Shown here in pieces: positions 39,829 through 49,045 of a stretch of 64,000 nucleotides of DNA. The notes under the pieces were generated by a model, which made no database searches, had not been told where the DNA came from, and saw nothing but the letters and a program-made list of their open reading frames with translations. The stretch is from contig CAUDEY010000002.1 in the NCBI GenBank assembly GCA_958448705.1, positions 146,202-210,201 of the forward strand, given 5' to 3'. The translations under genes were made by a program, and so were the position numbers. The stretch is from UMGS1322 sp900550765 (GTDB lineage Bacteria; Bacillota; Clostridia; Christensenellales; QALW01). Within the stretch, counting starts at the first letter, position 1, and the number at the start of each line of letters is the position of its first letter.

Positions 39829-40335
39829 TCAGCCAAACGAAGCAATGCGGCACCAATACCGGCCGCGGATTTCATTTTTATGCACAAACGGCTGCGGCCA
39901 GGCACGGGAATCCACCGATTCCGCAAGATTATCTCCCAATACGAAATAGCTGTTTTCTTCTACCCGGCAAGCCGGCATATCCGCTAAAAAGCCGGAATAT
40001 TCCGGCAAAGCAGAGCCGTCGATATACAGCACGCCGTCTGAAATTTCTACAATCTCCCCCGGAAGCGCAGCAATTCGCTTAATAATAAGTCCCGGCGCAA
40101 CATCTTTTTTACAAAAAGCAATGATGTCGCCTCTTTGCGGCTCTCCCCCGCGGTAGCTGCACTGCTCCAGCAGAATAATATCTCCATCGTTTAAGGTGCC
40201 GGCCATTGAAGCGCCGTCTACCCTCGCGGGACGCACAAAAAGCAGCGATACCGCCGCAGCCGCGGCCAAAGCCGCTGCGACCAACAGCAAAAATAAAAAT
40301 TCCGGCTTTTTCTTATTTGCTCTCCGTGTCTTCAT
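39829..40335 (-). CDS. lepB: Type I signal peptidase
   Basis: The 168-residue enzyme has an N-terminal membrane anchor (residues 12-33). The catalytic Ser is S43 in GASMAGTLNDGD, the general-base Lys is K86 in LIIKRIAALPGE, and box E reads LGDNLAESVDSRAWP, with Trp-Pro where many have Trp-Gly. It cleaves signal peptides from secreted proteins; its location here suggests a dedicated role for the cluster, and other genomic copies may exist. The start at 40335 lies inside the end of the preceding small membrane-protein gene (22-base overlap); a weak GATGACG precedes it. Confidence 0.88.
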   Translation of the reverse strand: MKTRRANKKKPEFLFLLLVAAALAAAAAVSLLFVRPARVDGASMAGTLNDGDIILLEQCSYRGGEPQRGDIIAFCKKDVAPGLIIKRIAALPGEIVEISDGVLYIDGSALPEYSGFLADMPACRVEENSYFVLGDNLAESVDSRAWPQPFVHKNEIRGRYWCRIASFG

Positions 40336-40633
40336 CGTCATCGGGGATATCGCTGTCATCAAACTCACCGTCGTCTTCGATCTCCTCCTCGGAGAACGCG
40401 GCCGAATCATAGTCGTCGGCGGCAGCTTCATCCTTCTTTTTCAATTTACGGCGCAGCCTTTGAAAATAAAAGCCGAAGGCCGCTGCACCGGCGATTACAA
40501 TACCCACCACCACCTGCACGATATACGTCATGGCCGAGGGGTCAATATACGCGCTTACCGTTGCTGTAAAAAATGCGCATCCCAACACAAAGAACAAGAG
40601 AAATTCCACTGCCGTTTTTATTGCTTTTTTCAT
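40313..40633 (-). CDS. Small membrane protein with YIDPSAMTY motif and acidic tail
   Basis: This 106-residue protein has two hydrophobic helices (about 8-29 and 36-57) separated by YIDPSAMTY, a basic patch (QRLRRKLKKK) and a 40-residue Asp/Glu-rich tail. Small proteins with a YIDPG/S motif are often found next to sulfatase-fold membrane enzymes in surface polysaccharide loci, which is the case here. No function is known to me. The ATG at 40633 has AAAGGAAA upstream; the end overlaps the signal peptidase start. Confidence 0.75.
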   Translation of the reverse strand: MKKAIKTAVEFLLFFVLGCAFFTATVSAYIDPSAMTYIVQVVVGIVIAGAAAFGFYFQRLRRKLKKKDEAAADDYDSAAFSEEEIEDDGEFDDSDIPDDDEDTESK

Positions 40634-40665
40634 ATATTTCCTTTCTTTTCCCTTAAAGGGCAAGC

Positions 40666-42402
40666 TCAATAAAAATAATATTCTGCCTTAAACGTATGGG
40701 AGACCTTCCAGTTTTCAAACACCCTGGCGTCGCCTATAATGTCATAGACATAGACTTCGCTTTCATGCTCCCCAACCATCACACTCTTATAAAAATGCCG
40801 CACAATGTCCACATGATTAACCACTTCATCTAAGGGGGTGCCGTAGGCCGCGTAATCGGCCCCCGCCGCCTTCATAATGGTTGCCGGAATATTTTTATGC
40901 GAAACCGGGGCATCCGAATACTGCAGCGGCGTGCCGGCCGCACCGGCAGGCTTATAGAACAGGCCGATCGTCATAGCCTTGGTCACCGGCTCATAATCCG
41001 AAACGGCACTGCCGTGATCAGCTAAGATTAAAATAGCAGAATCCTCATAGATCCCTTCTGCCTTCAGCTGGTCAAAAAGTTTATACAAAATGCGGAAACT
41101 GCCCTTCAGCTGCCGGACAGCATCCGTTTCTTTCCCCGCAGACCGTGTACCGTCTTCCTTTAACGTATAAGGCGGATGCGGTCCGTTAAAATGATAGAAC
41201 TTAAAATAGTTCTGCTCTTTCAGCTGCAGCTGTGCAAAGCGCGGTGCGTATTTTGCTTCATCAATCTCATACCGATCGCTTTCCGGATACAATCCGCGGT
41301 TCACGTCATCGGTATAACACCAGAAAAACGGCTTCATTGCCTGCGGTGCATACCGGTAAAAAGAGAGATTCAGCACATTTTTAAGCAGCTGAACATAATT
41401 CAGTTTTTCCTCCGCAGTGGAAAGATTGGAAACATACTGTTCCACCCCCCGCCCGGAACCAATCATCCCCAGGGTATCGCCGTAAAGATCGACCGTAAAT
41501 CCTGCCGCGGTCAGATCCGCCAAAAGATTCCGGCCGCCGGCAGTCCATTGCTTTTCAAAATACTCCTCCGCCGGCATGCGGTAAGCGCCTTCCTCAAAGC
41601 CGGAAAGCATAAAACTTGCGCCGGGACGCGTTCTGGCAAATTCCGCGATAGCGTTCGTATAGCTGGTAAAACCGTCCAGCCTGTCAAAAAACCCCGGATC
41701 CTGGGCAAGCACCTGCTCAATATAATCATAATCCAGCCTGTCCAGCAAAAAGACCAGAACATTTTTGTTTTTGGAAAAATCCGTTATTTCCCTATCCGAA
41801 AGATACACTTCTTTTTCCGGTGTTTCGCCATTCTGCTGCGAAGCTAAAATGCTTCCAAGGCCAGCCAGCTGCATAACCACCAAAAGGCAGGAAATCAGCT
41901 GCAGCGCGTTGGTCCATATCTTTTTATTCAAATACAAAAGAAAAAATACCGCCAGCAAAACGATTGCCCAAACAGCAAGATTGCCCAGCATCGCGCCGGT
42001 ATATTCCTGCCAGGCGATTGCATCTCCCGTAAGAGCACCCATTCTTCCGGAAAGAAAATTGCCCTGGATATAACTTCCGAGCGTAGCGGCAAAAATCACC
42101 GAGGCCGTGTAGTTAAAAATACGTCCCCGCAAAGCAGCAAGCAAAAAAGAGGACACAATAACCGCCGCAAAAGAAAAAATTCCTGTTACCAATGCGGTAT
42201 CGGCAAGGCCAAACACAAGGGAATCGGCGCTGGAGGCCGTGATCTCCACCGGCCCGAAAAACAGTACCGTAAAGCACAGGCACAGCATAACCGGCAGAGC
42301 GACCAAAAAACGCTTCCAGTAGCCGCGCTTGTCCCGCCAGAGTTCAGCCAGCCTGACCCGAACCGTATTTTTTTTATCTGCGGAGTTTTCCGTTTGCTTC
42401 AC
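40666..42402 (-). CDS. Membrane sulfatase-fold enzyme (LTA synthase/EptA-like)
   Basis: The 578-residue protein has five N-terminal membrane helices (residues 30-190) and an extracellular alkaline phosphatase/sulfatase-fold domain (about 210-560). Signs of the fold are NVLVFLLDRLDYDYIEQ, the nucleophile segment ARTRPGASFMLSGF, and the metal-binding ILILADHGSAV. LTA synthases and phosphoethanolamine transferases share the architecture. The usual ES after the first strand is replaced by D-R-L-D here, so activity may differ. It probably transfers or removes a phosphodiester group on the surface polymer. The gene starts with GTG behind GGAGAG and is 32 bases upstream of the small membrane protein. 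Confidence 0.82.
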   Translation of the reverse strand: MKQTENSADKKNTVRVRLAELWRDKRGYWKRFLVALPVMLCLCFTVLFFGPVEITASSADSLVFGLADTALVTGIFSFAAVIVSSFLLAALRGRIFNYTASVIFAATLGSYIQGNFLSGRMGALTGDAIAWQEYTGAMLGNLAVWAIVLLAVFFLLYLNKKIWTNALQLISCLLVVMQLAGLGSILASQQNGETPEKEVYLSDREITDFSKNKNVLVFLLDRLDYDYIEQVLAQDPGFFDRLDGFTSYTNAIAEFARTRPGASFMLSGFEEGAYRMPAEEYFEKQWTAGGRNLLADLTAAGFTVDLYGDTLGMIGSGRGVEQYVSNLSTAEEKLNYVQLLKNVLNLSFYRYAPQAMKPFFWCYTDDVNRGLYPESDRYEIDEAKYAPRFAQLQLKEQNYFKFYHFNGPHPPYTLKEDGTRSAGKETDAVRQLKGSFRILYKLFDQLKAEGIYEDSAILILADHGSAVSDYEPVTKAMTIGLFYKPAGAAGTPLQYSDAPVSHKNIPATIMKAAGADYAAYGTPLDEVVNHVDIVRHFYKSVMVGEHESEVYVYDIIGDARVFENWKVSHTFKAEYYFY

Positions 42403-42472
42403 GTTTTTTGCTCTCCTTCAAGCCATGTTTCCGACATCTGCCATTGCCGCAGCGCGGAAAACCGTTTTATTT

Positions 42473-42748
42473 TCAGCTTTTGCTATGATCCTTATGGTCT
42501 TTTATGATTTTACGGATCCATTTTTCACTGTAGCCAAACTGCGTCGCCAGCTTTTTTACATTGGATCCGTCATATTCTTTTAAGATTTGTGAAATCATAT
42601 ATTCTCTGCTGAACAGCTGTACCGGAAACGTCAGCTGCTGCCCCCGATAGGCCGCATGCAGTTTGAGCACTGCTTCAATTCCCAGCAGATTTGCAAGGTC
42701 ATTATACGCGCCGTTTAAATCTTCACATTTAATTTTTGTCGGATCCAT
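42473..42748 (-). CDS. Mor-type transcription activator family protein
   Basis: The 91-residue protein has the compact layout of the Mor/C (phage Mu middle-operon regulator) family. A helical dimerisation N-terminus (LNGAYNDLANLLGIEAVLKLHAAYRGQQLTFP in part) is followed by a C-terminal helix-turn-helix (NVKKLATQFGYSEKWIRKIIKDHKD). It is not phage-associated here. Oriented with and 71 bases upstream of the sulfatase-fold gene, it could regulate the surface cluster. The ATG at 42748 has AAGGTG 9 bases upstream; the frame extends further upstream, but that extension has Cys/Phe-rich non-protein-like composition and is rejected. Confidence 0.72.
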   Translation of the reverse strand: MDPTKIKCEDLNGAYNDLANLLGIEAVLKLHAAYRGQQLTFPVQLFSREYMISQILKEYDGSNVKKLATQFGYSEKWIRKIIKDHKDHSKS

Positions 42749-42971
42749 GGTTGTTTTCACCTTCCATATATCGGCACTTTCCGTTCCATTATAGTTGATT
42801 TCTCTAACTCTGTATACACCACAGTTACCCGGAATTATTCCTTGTAAAGTTCCAACCCATATCTTCCCCACACTGCAAAAGAAAATTCCGCAAAAATTAA
42901 AAAAACAGCTGCAGTCCCGGCATATAGCCCAAAGGATCCCGCCTGTTCTTTTGTATTGACCCAAAATGCCT

Positions 42972-43004
42972 GAAAAGAGCGGCGCTGAAATCTCAGCGCC
43001 GCTG
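42972..43004 (-). terminator. Terminator downstream of the TIM-barrel gene
   Basis: On the minus strand AGCGGCGCTGA and TCAGCGCCGCT form an 11-base perfect stem with loop GATT, then CTTTTCA. It overlaps the end of the TIM-barrel gene region and insulates the Mor-like gene. Confidence 0.8.
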
Positions 43005-43007
43005 ATA

Positions 43008-43868
43008 TTATTCCTCAAACATACCCGCAAGCCTTTTTGCACTGGCAGATAAATTTTGAATTCCTTCAAAAATATTTTCCTGGCTGTAATCTTTTAAATA
43101 GGCATCCGCTTCCAGCGTTAAATATCCTTTATATCCAACCTTTTTTAACGCTTTTACAACGGCGGTAAAATCAATCTGCATAGAAAAAGGAATCTGATGC
43201 GAATCATGGAGCCTGTCGTTATCATGCAGATGCAGTGCCTGCAGGCGGTCCTTCAGCGCATGAATCATGTTGACCGCTCCCGAACCGGAGCCGCTCATTT
43301 CCGCATGGCCAATATCCAGACAAGCAACAAAAAACGGATCGTTTACCGCATCCAAATGCGCTGTAAAATCCTCCGCAGTAGCACAGGCGGCAAAGCACGA
43401 TTCCCCTTTTTGGCGGTTCCAATTAAACATATTTTCAGCAGCGATCTTTACCCCGCAGGCTTTGGCAAACGGCAGCAGCACTCCGTACATTTCAGCGTTT
43501 TCCTGCGCCGATTTATCATTGTTGGGATGAATAATACAAATACTTCCGCCCGCCTCGGCTGTACATTCAATCGCCCGCTGAAAATACGGATAATTTTCAG
43601 CACAGGTGCTGGGAAACGGTGCGTGTGACTGATTGCATACAAGCCCATGATCCAGCCCGATTTGTTTTAATTTTTTTGCGAACGACAAGTAATGATCCGA
43701 AGCCAGCGGATGGTCTGTTTTTAAATACGCCCGCGTACTCCAATCGTACTCCCACATGGAAAACATCGAAAAATCCCAAGCATCAAAGCCGGCCTTCGCC
43801 AAATATTCCAAAGCCTTTTCCTCGCCGACAATGCGCGCCGCCGAACCAATTTCCGTGGATATTTTCAT
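43008..43868 (-). CDS. Sugar phosphate isomerase/epimerase (xylose-isomerase-like TIM barrel)
   Basis: The 286-residue protein matches the AP-endonuclease family 2 / xylose-isomerase-like TIM barrels. Metal-binding acidic and His residues are spread as usual: ICIIHPNN, IAAENMF, FVACLDIGHAEMSG, ALHLHDND and LTLEAD. Such enzymes isomerise or epimerise keto-sugars and polyols, often beside Gfo/Idh oxidoreductases. It is on its own here, 82 bases after tatD in the same direction and with AGGAGG before the ATG at 43868. The substrate is unknown. Endonuclease IV is unlikely because the DNA-binding loops are missing. Confidence 0.88.
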   Translation of the reverse strand: MKISTEIGSAARIVGEEKALEYLAKAGFDAWDFSMFSMWEYDWSTRAYLKTDHPLASDHYLSFAKKLKQIGLDHGLVCNQSHAPFPSTCAENYPYFQRAIECTAEAGGSICIIHPNNDKSAQENAEMYGVLLPFAKACGVKIAAENMFNWNRQKGESCFAACATAEDFTAHLDAVNDPFFVACLDIGHAEMSGSGSGAVNMIHALKDRLQALHLHDNDRLHDSHQIPFSMQIDFTAVVKALKKVGYKGYLTLEADAYLKDYSQENIFEGIQNLSASAKRLAGMFEE

Positions 43869-43949
43869 AAAACTTCCTCCTGCACTGCGTTCTTGTCCCC
43901 AAAAAATTCTACGCAGCACTAAATCTGTATATTGGATAACAACGTTTCT

Positions 43950-44717
43950 TTAAAATGCACGTCCGAACAGGCGGCAGGCGTTTTGAAACGTAATTTCCGC
44001 GGCCTCCGCCGCCGGAACGCCCCAAAGACGGCCTAAATTTTCGGCAATATAAATAAGATTCGCCGAATCATTCCGCTGCCCCCGCTTCGGCTCCGGCGCT
44101 AAATAGGGGCTGTCCGTCTCCAAAAGCACACGGTCACGGGGAAGATACCGTAAATTTTCCACCGCGCGCACCGCATTTTTAAAGGTAGAGGTTCCGCCGA
44201 AAGAAAAATACAGACCCTGATCCAGGTAGATTTTTGCCGTCTCCCGGCTCTCGGAAAAGCAGTGCATGACGCCGAAAGAAATATCATGCGCGCGCACCAG
44301 CTGCACCATATCGCCCGCGGCCTCACGGCAGTGAATGACCACCGGCTTGCCCGCAGCCTTCGCCGTCTCCGCCTGGGCCACAAAAGCCGCCTGCTGCACC
44401 GTTTTAGGGGGATTTTCCTTCCAGTAATAGTCCAGCCCGATCTCCCCGGCGCCTACGCATTTTTCATGCCCCCACAAAGCTTGCAGCTCTTCCAGCGCGC
44501 TTTGTGAAAACTCCGCCGCATTTTCCGGGTGAATGCCGGCACAGAAATAGAGGTTGGAATAAGCCTCTGCATACCCGCACACACGGCGGCTGTCCCTTAC
44601 ACTGCAGCCGGCATCTATGGCGATAATCCCCTTTTCAGCCACCGCCTCTAAAACAGCGGTACGATCTGCATCAAAGCGGCTGTCCTCATAGTGGCAGTGC
44701 ACATCCAGCAAGCGCAT
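43950..44717 (-). CDS. tatD: TatD family metal-dependent hydrolase/DNase
   Basis: This 255-residue TIM-barrel enzyme has the HxH metal motif in LLDVHCHYED, GEIGLDYYW, HCREA, MHCFSES and the closing LETDSPYLAPEPKRGQRN. All are TatD signatures, and the length is normal. TatD proteins act as 3'-5' exonucleases in DNA repair or tRNA/RNA quality control. The ATG shares one base with the metG stop (TGATG), which matches the frequent metG-tatD gene pair in Firmicutes. Last gene of the metK-tatD operon. Confidence 0.94.
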   Translation of the reverse strand: MRLLDVHCHYEDSRFDADRTAVLEAVAEKGIIAIDAGCSVRDSRRVCGYAEAYSNLYFCAGIHPENAAEFSQSALEELQALWGHEKCVGAGEIGLDYYWKENPPKTVQQAAFVAQAETAKAAGKPVVIHCREAAGDMVQLVRAHDISFGVMHCFSESRETAKIYLDQGLYFSFGGTSTFKNAVRAVENLRYLPRDRVLLETDSPYLAPEPKRGQRNDSANLIYIAENLGRLWGVPAAEAAEITFQNACRLFGRAF

Positions 44718-46660
44718 CAGCGCACCACAGCTCCCGCAGGCATCGCCTGCTCCGGCGTTATCAGGCTGAGGCGGCCGTTTTTATCCTCACTGCACAGAAT
44801 CATGCCCTCACTTACAACGCCGCGCAGCTTGGCCGGCTTTAAATTGGCCACCAGCACCACGGTTTTGCCCGCCATCTCCTCGGGCGTATACCATTTGGCA
44901 ATGCCGGAAACTACCGTGCGCTCCCCATCACCGCAGGCAAGCGTCATCTTTAACAGTTTATCGGACCCCTCTAACTTTTCGCAGGTCAACACCTTTGCCG
45001 TTTTTAACGATACTTTTGCAAAATCCTCAATCGTTATCGTCTCCTGCGCGGCCGGCTCCGCCGCTGTTTTTTTCTCTTCTTTTTTCTCCTCTTTTTCCGC
45101 TTCCTGCGCCGCAAGCTCCGCCTCGATATCAATGCGCGGGAACAAAAGCTCCATCTTCTTTACCGGGCTTCCCGGGCGGATACCGCCGAAATGCCGAATG
45201 CTCTCCAGTGTAGCAAGCTCCTCCGGGACCCCCAGCGCGGCCTGTATCTTTGCAGGAGTTTTCGTCATCACCGGCGCAATCAGCACGCTGATGATTCGGG
45301 CGGCCTCAGCCAAATTATACAAAACCGCAGCCAGCCGGCCTTTTTTGCCTTCGTCCTTGGCCAGCGCCCAAGGCATGGTTTCATCAATATATTTATTGCA
45401 GCGGGAAATCAGCTTCCAAATTTCCGTCAGCGCCAGAGAAAACTGGAATTCATCCATCTTTTTTTCCACCGCCGGCAGCGTGGCTTCCGCCAAAGCAATC
45501 AGCTCGCCGTCCGGCTCCGCGGTCTCGCCCGGCGCGGGCAGAACACCGCCGAAATATTTTTCAATCATCGCACAGGTCCGGCTGATTAAATTGCCTAAAT
45601 CATTGGCCAAATCGCTGTTGATTCTGGCAAAAAGCGCTTCATTGGTAAAATTGCCGTCCATGCCGAAGGGCATTTCGCGCATCAGGAAATAGCGAATCGC
45701 GTCCACGCCGTATTTTTCGCATAAAACGACCGGGTCCACCACGTTGCCGCGGCTCTTGCTCATCTTTTCTCCCCCGAAGACCAGCCAGCCGTGGCCGAAC
45801 ACCTGCTTGGGCAGCGGAAGATCCAGCGCCATCAGCATCGCGGGCCAAATAATCGTATGAAAGCGTACAATTTCCTTGCCCACCAAATGCACATCCGCAG
45901 GCCAATACTTTTTCATCAGGGAATCATCCTGGCTCAAATATCCCAATTTGGTGATATAGTTGCTCAGCGCGTCGATCCACACGTACACCACGTGCTTTTC
46001 GTCAAACGTAACGGGAATGCCCCATTTGATGCTGGTGCGGGAAACACACAGATCCTCCAAGCCCGGCAGAAGGAAGTTGTTGAGCATCTCCTTCGCGCGG
46101 GAGGGCGGCTGAATAAAATCCGGGTGCGTTTGTATGTGTTCAATGATGCGGTCCTGATATTTGGACAGGCGGAAGAAATAGCTCTCCTCCCGCGTCAGCT
46201 CCACCGAACGGCCGCAGTCCGGGCATTTGCCGTCTACCAGCTGGGTCTCGGTCCAAAAGCTTTCGCAGGGGGTACAGTACCAGCCCTCATACTCAGCCTT
46301 GTAAATATCACCCTGGTCATAGAGCTTTTTAAAAATCTTCTGCACAGCCGCAACGTGGTAGTCGTCGGTCGTGCGGATAAAGCCGTCGTAGGATACGTCC
46401 ATCAGTTCCCACAGCTTTTTTACGTTGGCCACGATGCCATCCACATATTCCTTGGGCGTTGTGCCTGCCTGAGCCGCCTTGCGTTCGATTTTTTGGCCGT
46501 GCTCATCCGTGCCGGTCAAAAAGTAAACGTCATATCCCTGCATGCGCTTAAAGCGCGCGATCGTATCGGCCGCTACCGAACAATAGCTGTGGCCGATATG
46601 AAGGTTATCACTGGGGTAATAGATCGGCGTGGATATATAATACGGTTTTTTTTCACACAT
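44717..46660 (-). CDS. metG: Methionyl-tRNA synthetase with C-terminal tRNA-binding domain
   Basis: The 647-residue class I synthetase has the HIGH motif DNLHIGHSY, a zinc-binding CTPCESF...CPDC knuckle, the KMSKS loop GEKMSKSRGN and an anticodon-binding helical domain. A Glu/Lys/Ala linker and an EMAP-II/Arc1p-like OB-fold (EDFAKVSLKTAKVLTCEKLEGSDKL in part) form the C-terminus. It charges initiator and elongator tRNA-Met. The ATG at 46660 has GAGGAGG upstream and overlaps the end of tsaD by 8 bases. Two earlier in-frame Met codons are rejected because they lack a ribosome site. Confidence 0.97.
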   Translation of the reverse strand: MCEKKPYYISTPIYYPSDNLHIGHSYCSVAADTIARFKRMQGYDVYFLTGTDEHGQKIERKAAQAGTTPKEYVDGIVANVKKLWELMDVSYDGFIRTTDDYHVAAVQKIFKKLYDQGDIYKAEYEGWYCTPCESFWTETQLVDGKCPDCGRSVELTREESYFFRLSKYQDRIIEHIQTHPDFIQPPSRAKEMLNNFLLPGLEDLCVSRTSIKWGIPVTFDEKHVVYVWIDALSNYITKLGYLSQDDSLMKKYWPADVHLVGKEIVRFHTIIWPAMLMALDLPLPKQVFGHGWLVFGGEKMSKSRGNVVDPVVLCEKYGVDAIRYFLMREMPFGMDGNFTNEALFARINSDLANDLGNLISRTCAMIEKYFGGVLPAPGETAEPDGELIALAEATLPAVEKKMDEFQFSLALTEIWKLISRCNKYIDETMPWALAKDEGKKGRLAAVLYNLAEAARIISVLIAPVMTKTPAKIQAALGVPEELATLESIRHFGGIRPGSPVKKMELLFPRIDIEAELAAQEAEKEEKKEEKKTAAEPAAQETITIEDFAKVSLKTAKVLTCEKLEGSDKLLKMTLACGDGERTVVSGIAKWYTPEEMAGKTVVLVANLKPAKLRGVVSEGMILCSEDKNGRLSLITPEQAMPAGAVVR

Positions 46661-47744
46661 GATATCTCTCCTCCTCATAAAACTCACTGAGCCCGCCGGT
46701 AGCAAAAGCATTCATATCCAAGCCGGATATCCTGCCCTGCATCAATGTATAGAAACCGGCTGAGCCGATCATTGCCGCGTTATCGGTACAAAGCTCCCTC
46801 GGGGGAGCATACAGTGTAATGCCGCTGCAGCGGCACATTCGCTCCAGCTCCTGCCGAAGGCGGCTGTTGGCCGCCACTCCTCCGGCAAGCACAAGTCCGT
46901 GATAGCCTGCCTCAACAGCGGCCTTCATCGCTTTTTCAACAAGCATTCGCACAATGCCTGCCTGAAAGCTGGCTGCAATATCGGCCGCGGGCACCTCCTG
47001 CCCTTTTTGCTCAAACTGATGCACTAAATTGATCACCGCGGTTTTCATACCGCTGAAGGAAAAATCATAGTTTTCCTCACGCTCTACACTGGTAGCAAAA
47101 CGGAAGGCCTCAGGATTGCCGCTTTGAGCCAGCGCGTCAATCGCCGCACCGCCGGGATATCCCAGCCCCAGCACGCGCGCTGCCTTATCAAGAGCCTCGC
47201 CGGCGGCATCGTCCCTCGTAGCGCCTAAAAGAGAGAAATCGCAATAATCTTTAACACTTATGATATGGCTGTGACCGCCGGAAACCGCAAGGGCCATAAA
47301 CGGCGGTTTCAGTTCGGGATGCGCAATCAAATTGGCGCAGATATGTCCCTGAATATGATGTACGCCCACCAGCGGCAATTTCAGGCTATAGGCCAGTGCT
47401 TTGGCATAACTGACGCCTGTCAGCAGCGCCCCGATCAGCCCCGGCCCCTGCGTAACGGCGATGGCCTCCAAATCCTCAAAGCACACATGCGCCTCCTCCA
47501 GAGCCTGCTCCACCACCGGTACTAAGGCCGCGGTGTGGCTGCGGGAAGCGATTTCCGGCACCACGCCCCCGTACTTTTTATGCACGGGAATCTGTGTGGC
47601 GATCACATTGCTTAAAACCGTGCGGCCATCCTTTACCACGGCCGCGCCGGTTTCATCGCACGAGGATTCCACCGCCAAAAGCAGCGCGCTGCTCTTCTCT
47701 CTTAACTTTTCCGCTTTTTTTTGCGCAAGTTCAAAATACGTCAT
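46653..47744 (-). CDS. tsaD: tRNA N6-threonylcarbamoyladenosine transferase TsaD
   Basis: The 363-residue protein is TsaD (Kae1/Gcp), which transfers the threonylcarbamoyl group to A37 of ANN-decoding tRNAs with TsaB and TsaE. It has the ASKHA fold with LLAVESSCDETGAAVV, the metal-binding His pair in EIASRSHTAALVP, GVHHIQGH, ALAVSGGHSHI and VLAGGVAANSRLR. It is about 20 residues longer than usual at the N-terminus (MTYFELAQKKAEKLREKSS). Its ATG shares one base with the upstream stop (TAATG). TsaB and TsaE are not in this window. Confidence 0.95.
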   Translation of the reverse strand: MTYFELAQKKAEKLREKSSALLLAVESSCDETGAAVVKDGRTVLSNVIATQIPVHKKYGGVVPEIASRSHTAALVPVVEQALEEAHVCFEDLEAIAVTQGPGLIGALLTGVSYAKALAYSLKLPLVGVHHIQGHICANLIAHPELKPPFMALAVSGGHSHIISVKDYCDFSLLGATRDDAAGEALDKAARVLGLGYPGGAAIDALAQSGNPEAFRFATSVEREENYDFSFSGMKTAVINLVHQFEQKGQEVPAADIAASFQAGIVRMLVEKAMKAAVEAGYHGLVLAGGVAANSRLRQELERMCRCSGITLYAPPRELCTDNAAMIGSAGFYTLMQGRISGLDMNAFATGGLSEFYEEERYHV

Positions 47745-49045
47745 TACTGATACATATAATCATCGTTTGCAAAATCATCTCTTTTTGCAGAAAGCCGAAG
47801 CAGCAAAAAAGACACCGCCACGGGAATACACATGATAAAGCTGAAAAACGATAAAAATCCTTTTATAAAATCATTGGCATAATTGGCGCCCAGCACAAAG
47901 GGGAGAAACTCTCCGTCCATGGGCGCGCTGCCCAGCAGACCGTAAAGTGCCTGCTGCACCTGGGCGGATCGGCTCATGCACACCAGCACAAAGCCGTCCA
48001 GCAGCAAAAATAAAATCAAAACGGTAACAAGAGAAGCAATGCCCACGCCCCGCAGTCCCGGTCGGCGGTCCTTTACTAAAATAAGAATGACCAACGCGAG
48101 GGCAAGTCCCAGTGCCGTCCAGCGCAGGATATTGCCGATAAACAGCAGACGATGGCCTTTTTCAAGCCTGGCCAGCTCATGGAGCCCGAACATCGGCCGG
48201 TGTTCTCCGCCTACCTCTTCCGCAGCCGAAGCAGCCGTACTCTCCTTTCCGGAGGCAAACTGCACCGCAATTTCCGCGCTCTCCGCCTCTGCCTCCTGCG
48301 GCAGACAGGCAAAAAAGGAAACACGGCAGCGTACCGTACCGCCTTCCGCAGCAAGCTCCTTCAGAGACTCGCCGGAGGCAAAGGCCAAAACGCTTTGAGC
48401 GCTATCCGGTGCAAAGAGCACTGCGCCTGAGGAGCCGTTTCTCCCCTCCCCGGCCTTTGTCACATTTCCGTCCCCCCGGGAGAACACACGCCAGCCGGTA
48501 AGCGTCTCCTCCTCCGCATCGGAAGCGGCAAGAAGCAAAGCCCCTTGGCCATCAATCCGTTCCACGGTAAAATCATCAAGCAAATAGCTTGCCGTTTCCT
48601 CAGCAGCGGCATTCAGGAATTTTACAAAAAGCGTATACGCCTCATCGTAACCGTAGTCATACAGCTTATTGAGCGTTTCAAAGTACTTTTCATCAAGCGT
48701 AACCTCAGAAGAAAACTGCTGCCATTCTTTTGTAAGGGTAAAACTGCCGAGGGAGAAAACCGTATCGGAAAAATCCTCGGCATAGCCTTTTTTGACCACA
48801 ACTGCCTTCTGCGCTTCTTCAGTTCCGTGCTTCAGCGCATCAATGACCGCAGTATAAATTTTGCGGTATTCATCAGCGTTTTTTAATTCAGCGCGCTCCG
48901 TGATCTGATAGCGGGAATCCTGTTTCAGATAAAACGACGGACTGTAAAGCATGGAAGAAAATGCGGAAAAAAAGGTTGCGTACGCCATCAGCAGCCCGAT
49001 CAGAACACCGAAAAGCTTCTGCATTGCCGTGCTTTTTACTTTCAA
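47744..49045 (-). CDS. Membrane protein with large extracytoplasmic domain, unknown function
   Basis: I do not recognise this 433-residue protein. It has an N-terminal helix (residues 9-31), a soluble extracytoplasmic domain of about 250 residues rich in Glu and Ala, and three C-terminal helices (about 308-330, 340-360 and 385-415). The TTG start at 49045 overlaps the prfB stop as TTGA and has AGGGA 7 bases upstream; an ATG seven codons later is possible. TAATG couples it to tsaD. Although embedded in a translation and secretion operon, nothing in the sequence tells its role. It resembles the DUF1461/TIGR01906 type only in overall topology. Confidence 0.7.
   Translation of the reverse strand: MKVKSTAMQKLFGVLIGLLMAYATFFSAFSSMLYSPSFYLKQDSRYQITERAELKNADEYRKIYTAVIDALKHGTEEAQKAVVVKKGYAEDFSDTVFSLGSFTLTKEWQQFSSEVTLDEKYFETLNKLYDYGYDEAYTLFVKFLNAAAEETASYLLDDFTVERIDGQGALLLAASDAEEETLTGWRVFSRGDGNVTKAGEGRNGSSGAVLFAPDSAQSVLAFASGESLKELAAEGGTVRCRVSFFACLPQEAEAESAEIAVQFASGKESTAASAAEEVGGEHRPMFGLHELARLEKGHRLLFIGNILRWTALGLALALVILILVKDRRPGLRGVGIASLVTVLILFLLLDGFVLVCMSRSAQVQQALYGLLGSAPMDGEFLPFVLGANYANDFIKGFLSFFSFIMCIPVAVSFLLLRLSAKRDDFANDDYMYQ

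Noticed and set aside
42749..43069. N-terminal extension of the Mor-like gene by 107 codons
   Set aside because: Composition is unlike protein, it crosses the terminator of the TIM-barrel gene, and a good ribosome site precedes the ATG at 42748.
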